Shown here piece after piece: positions 6,158 to 11,642 of a stretch of 11,642 nt of DNA. Both the position numbers and the translations under genes were made by a program. Location: assembly GCA_002780705.1 (NCBI GenBank), contig PEUP01000057.1:1-11642 (forward strand), written 5' to 3'. A model generated the notes under the pieces. It made no database searches. It was not told where the DNA came from and saw nothing but the letters and a program-made list of their open reading frames with translations. This stretch comes from Elusimicrobia bacterium CG03_land_8_20_14_0_80_50_18 (GTDB lineage Bacteria; CG03). How positions within the stretch are numbered: position 1 is the first letter of the stretch; the number at the start of each line of letters is the position of its first letter.

Positions 6158-7396
6158 TTGGTTTTTTTCCGGAACAAACCTTTCAATCAAGCCTGGTTTT
6201 ACACGGTTTTATTTATCGCGGCGCTGATACTGTCTTTGTATGTCAGATTCTCTGTCATAGCCGCCAACAACGGCGAGCCGCTCAGGGGTGACGCCGGAGG
6301 TTTCGCTCTGCAGGCGGCAGCCATGAAAAATTTTTATGCTGCCTCCGCCCGTGAGCCTTTCTGGATTCTGTGGGTGAAATGCGCCGCCGCTCCCTTCAAA
6401 GAAGCCAAAACCGGAATGAGACTGGCCGCGGCGATGGCATTTTCTTTGTCTGCCGTTATGCTCTTTCTTATTCTCAGTCGTGAGCTTGGAAATATACCCG
6501 CTCTCGCGGGAGGGCTTTTCTATCTCGTCATACCATATATGTATTTCAGTCACATCAGGGCGCACCGCCTGGAACTCTATCTTTTGCTTTTGCTGCTTTT
6601 CGCTTATCTGATGCTCAGGGGGATGAATAGCGTTTATTCCGTCGTTGCCGCGGCGATGACGGCCTCTGCCCTCATTCTTACGAGAATGGAATCCCTGGCC
6701 GTTGTGATTGGCGGCTTCGCTTTCTATGTTTTTTCAGAGAGAAGAAATCCTCTGCCCGCTCTTCGGAAAAGCGGCGCCGCCCTTTTTGCCGCGCTGCTTC
6801 TGGCGGCTCCATTTTTTATATCCTGCCGCCGGGCTTGCGGCGCTTTTTTTCTTGTTTTGAACAATCACGCCAGATTCTGGGATTCTCATGAGCACGCCGG
6901 TGAGGGGGGCTTCCGTTCTCCCGAAGAGACGCTCGCGAAACCCTATGACGGCAGGAATGTCTCGGTCTTCCAGTATGTTTTTTCCGGCAGAAACCCCGGC
7001 CGCATCGTCGTCAGGTTCGTAAAAGGTTATTACAAAACTTTCACCAGGGCCGCGAGGCACATGCTGAGGTTTTTTTATGACCTCTCATTTTTAATCTATC
7101 CGTTCTGGGCGGGGCTTCTGATGATGCCGTTTTCAAAAAAAGGCAGGGAGCTTCTTTTCTGGGGTCTTCTTTTTATATTTCCGCACGCTTATATTCTTAA
7201 TCTGAATGTGGTGGGCAAACCTTCCGTCGATATAAGGTTCGCGGCATCATCCGTGCCCCTGATGGCTTTTGCCGCCGGATTTTTCATTTTCGCATTAACG
7301 AGAATGGCTTCCATTCTTTTTAACAATAAGTCACGAAATGTTTCACCCGCCGTGGCGGGTTCAACTCCCGGCATTGACAACGGGGAAGGAAATTAA
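6158..7396 (+). CDS. multi-pass membrane protein, probable GT-C (GT39/ArnT-like) glycosyltransferase
   Basis: This 412-aa integral membrane protein has about nine to ten hydrophobic segments (approximately 13-35, 88-108, 112-130, 136-153, 158-192 as two, 204-222, 305-323, 331-349 and 363-382). The loop after the first segment holds RGDAGGFALQAA with Asp45, the position where GT-C enzymes of the PMT/ArnT type carry a catalytic acidic residue. LTRMESL near 174-180 resembles the LTRPEGL motif of that superfamily. Such enzymes transfer sugars from polyprenyl-phosphate donors on the outer face of the inner membrane. The acceptor cannot be inferred. The start is a TTG immediately after the pheT stop (TAATTG), without an obvious ribosome-binding site, so translation probably depends on coupling to pheT. 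A polar tail from about 384 contains the palindrome at 7345-7360. It could also be a divergent family with no assigned activity. Confidence 0.65.
   Translation: MVFFRNKPFNQAWFYTVLFIAALILSLYVRFSVIAANNGEPLRGDAGGFALQAAAMKNFYAASAREPFWILWVKCAAAPFKEAKTGMRLAAAMAFSLSAVMLFLILSRELGNIPALAGGLFYLVIPYMYFSHIRAHRLELYLLLLLLFAYLMLRGMNSVYSVVAAAMTASALILTRMESLAVVIGGFAFYVFSERRNPLPALRKSGAALFAALLLAAPFFISCRRACGAFFLVLNNHARFWDSHEHAGEGGFRSPEETLAKPYDGRNVSVFQYVFSGRNPGRIVVRFVKGYYKTFTRAARHMLRFFYDLSFLIYPFWAGLLMMPFSKKGRELLFWGLLFIFPHAYILNLNVVGKPSVDIRFAASSVPLMAFAAGFFIFALTRMASILFNNKSRNVSPAVAGSTPGIDNGEGN
7345..7360. repeat. 16-bp perfect inverted repeat near the 3' end of the membrane protein gene
   Basis: ACCCGCC (7345-7351) and GGCGGGT (7354-7360) are exact reverse complements around GT. 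Outer bases GTT (7340-7342) and AAC (7363-7365) extend the symmetry after a 2-bp mismatch. It encodes part of the polar tail (VSPAVAGS). No U-tract follows, so it is not a classical terminator. It may act as an RNA stability or attenuation hairpin, or may be a short inserted palindrome. Confidence 0.55.
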
Positions 7397-7411
7397 ATAG
7401 AATTAAAGACA

Positions 7412-7660
7412 ATGAAAGACGATCTAAGAAGACTTTATGAGGATATAGACCGGGCGGTGAGAGTGATAAGAACTCTCAAAAAAGAAAACGAAAAACTCAA
7501 CAGCAGTCTCATGCTGAAGGACGAGCAGATACGCGCGCTGGATTCAGAGGGCAAAAACTCAGAAAAAATGGCGCGGGATTTTGAAAGGATGAAACTGGAA
7601 AGGATAAAGATAAAAGACAAGGTCGGCGTGCTGCTCAACGCGCTGGGAGATGTCCAGTGA
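7412..7660 (+). CDS. small coiled-coil protein, ZapB-like by position
   Basis: This 82-aa protein is almost entirely heptad-patterned and highly charged: DLRRLYEDIDRAVRVIRTLKKENEKLNSSLMLKDEQIRAL, then KMARDFERMKLERIKIKDKVGVLLNAL. It has no cysteine and no signal or membrane segment, so a cytoplasmic parallel or antiparallel coiled coil is expected. The closing segment KIKDKVGVLLNALGDV, a helix ending in a short hydrophobic stretch, recalls small coiled-coil proteins encoded next to zapA and annotated as ZapB-like. Its stop overlaps the zapA GTG start by 4 bases (GTGA), so the two products are probably made together. A role as a ZapA partner at the FtsZ ring is inferred from position and coiled-coil character. 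I do not recognise strong similarity to E. coli ZapB. Confidence 0.8.
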   Translation: MKDDLRRLYEDIDRAVRVIRTLKKENEKLNSSLMLKDEQIRALDSEGKNSEKMARDFERMKLERIKIKDKVGVLLNALGDVQ

Positions 7661-7938
7661 GCACTTCTGTAACGCTTTTAGGAAACAAGCTCAATATCTC
7701 TGATGACGATTTGAGCCCCGAGACAATAAAGGAGGCCGCCGAGCTGGCCCAGAAAGAGATGGACGCCCTTCGCAAGGCCCTGGGAGTGCAGGACACGCTG
7801 AAGCTGGCGGCGCTGACCATGATACAGATTGCCGGGCGTCTTCTGGAATTGGAGAAGAAAGGTTATTCCCGCACGGCGGGATACAGTAAAGTTGTGGAAG
7901 AGATGGCGAAAAAGTTAGAAGATGAGATAAACGCGTGA
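7657..7938 (+). CDS. zapA: cell division protein ZapA
   Basis: ZapA binds FtsZ in the cytoplasm and crosslinks its filaments into a coherent Z-ring. The 93-aa product has the family layout: a short N-terminal beta segment (VTLLGNKLNISDDD), a helix (SPETIKEAAELAQKEMDALRKAL), the conserved core DTLKLAALTMIQIAGRLLELEKK, and a C-terminal coiled coil through which dimers join into tetramers. The GTG start lies in the overlap GTGA with the upstream coiled-coil gene, so it relies on coupling. The 6S RNA candidate begins about 10 bp after the stop codon, repeating the zapA-6S linkage known from proteobacteria. Length is at the short end of the normal range. Confidence 0.9.
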   Translation: MSTSVTLLGNKLNISDDDLSPETIKEAAELAQKEMDALRKALGVQDTLKLAALTMIQIAGRLLELEKKGYSRTAGYSKVVEEMAKKLEDEINA

Positions 7939-7947
7939 TAAGAAGAA

Positions 7948-8168
7948 GGAGAGCGAAAACAATTGCGCAGGCAGGCCGGTTGTCCGGAGCCTTTGTGAAA
8001 AATATTTCTGCGGCCGCGGTGATGAATGTGATTTTTGAAGGGCTCTAAGAAGAATACGGGGTTTCGATGCCGCGGTTCTTGGACCGCGGATTTAAGAAAA
8101 CCCACTTTGCTGTTCGCAGCCTTCTTCTGATCACATCCACCCGGCCGCGGATAATTCCCGCGTTCTCC
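7948..8168 (+). ncRNA. ssrS: 6S RNA (ssrS), regulator of RNA polymerase holoenzyme
   Basis: This 221-nt non-coding segment folds as a 6S RNA, the long hairpin that mimics an open promoter and sequesters sigma70 RNA polymerase. The closing stem pairs 7948-7955 (GGAGAGCG) with 8161-8168 (CGTTCTCC). Further pairing follows: AATT 7961-7964 with 8153-8156, and GGCCGG 7974-7979 with CCGGCC 8141-8146. A large central bubble then opens. The apical arm pairs GTGAT 8028-8032 with ATCAC 8130-8134, GAAGGGCT 8037-8044 with AGCCTTC 8118-8124 (one bulge), and GGGTTTC 8059-8065 with GAAAACCC 8096-8103. It ends in the 7-bp hairpin CCGCGGT/ACCCGCGG-type stem at 8070-8076 and 8083-8089. The 5' bubble strand (GGCCGGTTGTCCGGAGCC, then ATATTTC) resembles the E. 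coli pRNA template region. It lies between zapA and rarA-fau, the classic 6S location. A TGATAAG at the zapA stop could be its -10 box. The exact ends are uncertain. Confidence 0.82.
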
Positions 8169-8199
8169 CCGCTTTTCATCACACGCTAAGGATTTAGGA

Positions 8200-9426
8200 A
8201 TGAAAACAAAACAGGCTGATATACAGCCGCTCTCATGGCGGCTTGTGCCGGATTCGCTTGACGATTTCCGGGGTCAGGAACACCTTTTCGCCACCGGAGC
8301 GCCGTTGAGGGAAATGATCATGAATGGGCGTTTCATGTCATCGCTCCTCTGGGGTCCTCCCGGCACGGGCAAGACCGCTTTCTCAAGGTTTATAGCGGGA
8401 AAATTAAAATACAAACTGGTGTTTATAAACGCCATCAATGCTGATGTGGCGGGAGTGCGGGAAATTCTCAGAGTGGCGGATTTTGAAAAATCCAGCAGAG
8501 AAACGCTTCTGGTCGTGGACGAGATAGAGCATTTCAGCCGTTCGCAGCAGAATGTGTTTCTGCCCTGCACCGAGAGGGGCGACATAAAACTGGTGGGAAT
8601 AAGTTTTGAAAATCCTTATTACCGTATGAACACAGCTCTGCTTTCAAGGCTGAAAGTCTTTGAGTTCAAAATTCTCAGCTCAGCGGACATAGCCGGGATA
8701 CTGGAAAACGCCCTGAAATCCGCTCAGGGTTACGGCGGTAAAATAAAAATCAGCTCTTCTGTTTCGGACCTGCTTATCAGAGATGCCGCGGGCGACGCGA
8801 GAAAGCTTCTGAATCTGCTGGAGATGCTCGTTCTTTCATCTGTTGGAAAAACGATAACGGCGGAAGCCGCGCGGAAGGCTTTCACCGGCGGCAGGAAATA
8901 TGACAAGAATGATCACTATGAGATGATCTCGGCTTTTATAAAGAGCGTCAGGGGTTCCGATCCCGACGCGGCTCTCTACTGGCTGGCCTGTATGCTCAAA
9001 GGCGGCGAGGATCCCCGTTTCATAGCGCGGCGGCTCATGATACTTGCCTCGGAAGATATAGGAAACGCTGATCCCGGGGCTCTGACGCTGACGGTGTCGG
9101 CGATGAAAGCCGTGGAATCTGTGGGTATGCCGGAGGCGCGCATAATTCTCTCTCAGGCTGTCATATATTGTTCAATGACATTCAAGAGCAACGCCTGTTA
9201 CGAAGCGATCTCGGCTGCCGAAAAGGCAGTCGGAGAGGCCCGCCCCGAGGTGCCGAGACATCTGACGCGCGCGGGGGCCTCGGATTATATCTATCCGCAT
9301 GATCACGGCGGCTGGGCGGACCAGCAATACAGCGCCGTTAAAAAGAAAATTTATAAAAGCAGAAAAAAAGGTTTTGAAAAGGAGCTCGACAGGATACATG
9401 AAAATGTCCGAAAAAGAATCGCTTAG
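8200..9426 (+). CDS. rarA: RarA/MgsA-type AAA+ ATPase (replication-associated recombination protein A)
   Basis: RarA is a clamp-loader-like AAA+ ATPase acting at stalled replication forks with single-strand binding protein. The 408-aa product opens with the family signature PLSWRLVPDSLDDFRGQEHLF, then Walker A GPPGTGKT (52-59), Walker B LLVVDE (D107, E108), a sensor 1 region GISFENP (133-139) and ALLSR with R150 as the likely arginine finger. The C-terminal tetramerisation part is well preserved, with DHYEMISAFIKSVRGSDPDAALYWLACML, GEDPRFIARRLMILASEDIG, and the YPHDHGGWADQQY end. Two usually invariant segments are altered: DEIHRFNK reads DEIEHFSR, and GATTENPSF reads GISFENPYY. AAGGA lies 7 bp before the ATG. 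The 3' end overlaps fau. Despite the changed residues the nucleotide-binding core appears intact. Confidence 0.93.
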   Translation: MKTKQADIQPLSWRLVPDSLDDFRGQEHLFATGAPLREMIMNGRFMSSLLWGPPGTGKTAFSRFIAGKLKYKLVFINAINADVAGVREILRVADFEKSSRETLLVVDEIEHFSRSQQNVFLPCTERGDIKLVGISFENPYYRMNTALLSRLKVFEFKILSSADIAGILENALKSAQGYGGKIKISSSVSDLLIRDAAGDARKLLNLLEMLVLSSVGKTITAEAARKAFTGGRKYDKNDHYEMISAFIKSVRGSDPDAALYWLACMLKGGEDPRFIARRLMILASEDIGNADPGALTLTVSAMKAVESVGMPEARIILSQAVIYCSMTFKSNACYEAISAAEKAVGEARPEVPRHLTRAGASDYIYPHDHGGWADQQYSAVKKKIYKSRKKGFEKELDRIHENVRKRIA

Positions 9427-9985
9427 GGAAACCGGCCGCCGGGCGCGGAAGGGTCTTCCCGCGGCGGCGTCTTTGAGCGCGCGGATATGTGAAAGGATAA
9501 TGAACTGGGATATTTTCGTCTCATCCCGGAGGATAATGAGCTATTGCGCCATAGACGGCGAGGTGAACCTCCTCGCGCTGAACAGCTCACCCGGCGCGCG
9601 CGAACTTTATCTGCCCGCTGTCGCGGGCGATGAGGGGAGTTGTGTTATTGAGGCGCGAAGGTTTTTGAAAGACGCTGTCTGCGTGAAAGGAAAATTCGGC
9701 ATCAGCGAAGCGCCGGCGAGCGCCCCTGTGATAAAGCCGGAAGAGCTGGAGCTCATACTTGTGCCGGGCGTGATGTTCAGCCCGGCGGGCGGCCGTATAG
9801 GTTTCGGCCGCGGCTATTATGACCGCTTTCTGGCCTCATGCAGCGCAGCGGTGAAAGCCGGCGTTTGTTTTGAGGTCCAGTTAGAAGACGATTTTGAGAC
9901 GGAGAGAGATGATGTGAGTATGGATTTTGTAATAACGGAAAAAAAGATATATGAGGTTGTTAAAAAAAGAGGGGAGGGAAAATGA
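9404..9985 (+). CDS. fau: 5-formyltetrahydrofolate cyclo-ligase
   Basis: This enzyme (5,10-methenyltetrahydrofolate synthetase, E. coli YgfA/Fau) uses ATP to convert 5-formyltetrahydrofolate to 5,10-methenyltetrahydrofolate in the cytoplasm, returning a stored folate to one-carbon metabolism. The N-terminal helix is Arg/Lys-rich, as usual (ETGRRARKGLPAAASLSARICERI). Then come MSYCAIDGEVN and the ATP- and folate-binding segment VPGVMFSPAGGRIGFGRGYYDRFL, followed near the end by DVSMDFVITEKKIYE, the family's D-x-P-x-D-x-V-x-T-E region in slightly altered form. I chose the ATG at 9404 because AGGA lies 9 bp upstream and it gives a normal 193-aa length. The ATG at 9398 is an alternative, and the open frame extends further up inside rarA. 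The first 23 bases overlap rarA. Its stop overlaps the rny start (ATGA). The 6S-to-fau linkage matches proteobacteria. Confidence 0.92.
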   Translation: MSEKESLRETGRRARKGLPAAASLSARICERIMNWDIFVSSRRIMSYCAIDGEVNLLALNSSPGARELYLPAVAGDEGSCVIEARRFLKDAVCVKGKFGISEAPASAPVIKPEELELILVPGVMFSPAGGRIGFGRGYYDRFLASCSAAVKAGVCFEVQLEDDFETERDDVSMDFVITEKKIYEVVKKRGEGK

Positions 9986-11511
9986 ATATTATCGTATCTG
10001 TTATAGCGGGTATAGCGCTGGGCGCGCTTGTGGTTTATCTTATTTACAGGAGCTCCATGAAAAAGAAAGGCTCAGGGTTGATCAGACAGGCCGAGGAGGA
10101 GGCGGAGCGCATACGCGAGAATGCGCGGCGTGAGAACGAAAGAAAACTGAAGGAGAGAGAGGAAGAGCTGATCAATAGCCAAAGGCTCCGTCAGAGCGCG
10201 CAGGACAAAAAAGAAAACGAGCTTTCTTCAAAGGCGCAGGAGATAGAACTTAAAATCAGGGATTTTGAACAGAGCCGCAGGGATGTGGAAAACGGCAGAA
10301 GGGATGTTGAGCGTAAAGAAAAACTTTTGAAAATGAAAGAAGAGGAGCTCTCCTCCAAACTGGCGACTCAGAAGGAGCAGCTGCAGAAAGCGGCCAACAT
10401 GTCACCGGAAGAGGCGAAGAAGATTCTTGTTTCATCCATGGAGGACGAGGCGAGAAAAGACGCCCAGAAGCTCATAGGTGATATCATAAGGCAGGCGGAA
10501 ATAGACGCCGCGGGAAAAGTCAGGCGGATAATCGCCACTTCCATACAAAAGGCGGCCACCGACGAGGTGCAGTCGCTGACCACCACCGTCGTGCAGCTCA
10601 AAAACGATGATTTGAAAGGCCGGATTATCGGCAAAGAGGGCAGGAACATCAAGGCTTTTGAGGCGGCCACGGGAGTTGAGCTCATCGTGGATGACAGCCC
10701 CGGCGTTATCACACTGTCAAGTTTTGACGGAGTGCGCCGTTATGCCGGAGTGCTGACACTTGAAAAATTAATTTCCGACGGCAGAATACATCCCGGCAGA
10801 ATAGAGGAGCTCGCCAAAAAATCCCAGGCCGAGGCGGAAGTCCACATAAAGGAAACCGGCCGCAAAACAGCGGAGCTTCTGGGGATCAAAGATATTAAAG
10901 ACAATCTGATTGAAATGCTCGGCCGCATGGAATTCCGTTTTTCTTACGGGCAGAACATCCTCCAGCATTCCATTGAGGTGGCCAGGATTGCCAAGGCGAT
11001 GGCCTTTGAGATAGGAGCGAACCCGGCGCTGGCTTCGCGCGCGGGTCTGCTGCACGACATAGGTAAATCCCTGCCGGGCGAAGTGGACGGCAGTCACGCT
11101 ATTTTAGGAGCGGAGTTCCTTGAGAACACCGGCGAGTCGGCAAAGGTCATCAACGCGGTGAAGGCTCATCACGAAGAAACCCCGTTCGAGACCGTTGAGG
11201 CTGTGCTCGTCGCGGCCGCCGACGCTTTATCCGCGACGCGTCCGGGGGCGAGGATGGAATCCGTGGAACATTATTTCAAGAGAATCCAGAAGATAGAGGA
11301 AATAGCCATGCTCTTTGAGGGCGTTGACAGGGCTTACGCCATTTCAGCCGGCAGGGAGGTGCGGGTCATAGTCCAGCCGGACAAAATCACTGAGGCGAAC
11401 GCCCCTGTTGTCGCCAGGGAAATCGCCCAGAAGATAGCGCGGGAAGTGGAATATCCGGGACAGCTCAAGGTCTCTCTCATCAGGGAACAGCGCTGGAACG
11501 AACTGGCATGA
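9982..11511 (+). CDS. rny: ribonuclease Y
   Basis: RNase Y is a membrane-anchored endoribonuclease that starts mRNA decay and processes transcripts at the inner face of the membrane. The 509-aa product has the full family layout: an N-terminal membrane helix (about 2-20, IIVSVIAGIALGALVVYLIY), a long Glu/Lys/Arg-rich coiled coil (about 30-150), a KH RNA-binding domain with GRIIGKEGR (213-221), and a metal-dependent HD domain. In the HD domain the first ligand is H329 (LQHSIEVA), and the catalytic pair is H358-D359 (LLHDIGK), followed by KAHHEE and DALSATRPGAR. It ends in PGQLKVSLIRE, as in the family. The ATG lies in an ATGA overlap with fau, and the stop in an ATGA overlap with the next gene, so expression is coupled on both sides. 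A GGGAGGG site precedes the start. Confidence 0.98.
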   Translation: MNIIVSVIAGIALGALVVYLIYRSSMKKKGSGLIRQAEEEAERIRENARRENERKLKEREEELINSQRLRQSAQDKKENELSSKAQEIELKIRDFEQSRRDVENGRRDVERKEKLLKMKEEELSSKLATQKEQLQKAANMSPEEAKKILVSSMEDEARKDAQKLIGDIIRQAEIDAAGKVRRIIATSIQKAATDEVQSLTTTVVQLKNDDLKGRIIGKEGRNIKAFEAATGVELIVDDSPGVITLSSFDGVRRYAGVLTLEKLISDGRIHPGRIEELAKKSQAEAEVHIKETGRKTAELLGIKDIKDNLIEMLGRMEFRFSYGQNILQHSIEVARIAKAMAFEIGANPALASRAGLLHDIGKSLPGEVDGSHAILGAEFLENTGESAKVINAVKAHHEETPFETVEAVLVAAADALSATRPGARMESVEHYFKRIQKIEEIAMLFEGVDRAYAISAGREVRVIVQPDKITEANAPVVAREIAQKIAREVEYPGQLKVSLIREQRWNELA

Positions 11512-11642
11512 AGGTTTTGTTCATAGGCGATATTTTCGCCCGGCCCGGACGGGAGATGGTCGCTCGGACTCTCCCCCGTATTTTTGAGACGGAAAAGCCG
11601 GATTTCGTAGTGGCAAACGCCGAGAACGCCGCCGGAGGCAAA
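11508..11642 (+). CDS. ymdB: YmdB-family metallophosphoesterase (5' part only)
   Basis: Only the first 45 residues lie in the window, and the gene runs off the right edge. They begin MKVLFIGDIFARPGREMV and continue through LPRIF and DFVVANAENAAGGK. The GDI-x-x-RPGR opening holds the first metal ligand (Asp8), and the A-N-x-E-N-A-A-G-G segment is the second conserved block of the TIGR00282/YmdB phosphoesterases, which act on cyclic or 2'-3' phosphonucleotides. In many bacteria ymdB directly follows rny, as here, and it has been linked to RNase Y function and to cell differentiation in Bacillus. The start overlaps the rny stop by 4 bases. Completeness cannot be judged. Confidence 0.93.
   Translation, partial: MKVLFIGDIFARPGREMVARTLPRIFETEKPDFVVANAENAAGGK

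Noticed and set aside
7863..8105. Reverse-strand 80-codon frame across the zapA end and following spacer
   Set aside because: It overlaps zapA and the base-paired 6S RNA candidate, lacks family similarity, and the spacer is better explained as structured RNA.
9299..9403. Upstream ATG at 9299 as the start of fau
   Set aside because: It would add 35 residues that are not part of the cyclo-ligase family and lie inside rarA. The ATG at 9404 has a suitable AGGA and gives the family's usual length.

Overview
The window reads as one chromosomal stretch of a bacterium of intermediate GC content, with every convincing gene on the + strand. The core set is entirely bacterial: L20, two-subunit PheST, ZapA, 6S RNA, RNase Y and YmdB. 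The order rplT-pheS-pheT-(membrane protein)-(coiled coil)-zapA-6S-rarA-fau-rny-ymdB recalls layouts in Desulfobacterota-like and other deep-branching Gram-negative lineages, and zapA-6S-fau is also the gammaproteobacterial arrangement. The sequence alone does not fix the phylum. An uncultured lineage such as Omnitrophota or Elusimicrobiota would fit but is not shown.

Layout. Positions 1-1477 hold a single-gene unit: a near-consensus sigma70 promoter and a DEAD-box RNA helicase with a basic tail. Positions 1553-2148 hold a BrnT-type toxin and a CopG/RHH antitoxin with their own promoter, probably giving a leaderless toxin mRNA. Positions 2149-2427 are non-coding and carry four copies of a 17-bp GGACGTCC-containing motif and a perfect 62-bp direct repeat (period 63). 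The end of the last repeat supplies a plausible -35 box for the next operon. From 2428 to the window edge runs a long, tightly packed unit: ribosomal protein L20, both phenylalanyl-tRNA synthetase subunits, a GT-C-like membrane protein, a small coiled-coil protein, ZapA, a structured non-coding segment that I call 6S RNA, a RarA-type AAA+ ATPase, 5-formyltetrahydrofolate cyclo-ligase, RNase Y and the start of YmdB.

How the genes work together. The long unit combines translation (L20, PheST), Z-ring assembly (ZapA and its coiled-coil neighbour), control of RNA polymerase (6S RNA), replication-fork maintenance (RarA), folate salvage (Fau) and mRNA turnover (RNase Y). Several junctions are 4-base start/stop overlaps: GTGA at zapA, ATGA at rny and ATGA at ymdB. 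This implies translational coupling.

The most informative points are the well-formed 6S RNA, which no protein-coding annotation would show, the repeat-derived promoter in front of rplT, and the toxin-antitoxin plus repeat block lying where infC-rpmI normally precede rplT. I found no complete, previously undescribed multi-gene system. The individual genes belong to known families, and the novelty lies in arrangement and non-coding elements.
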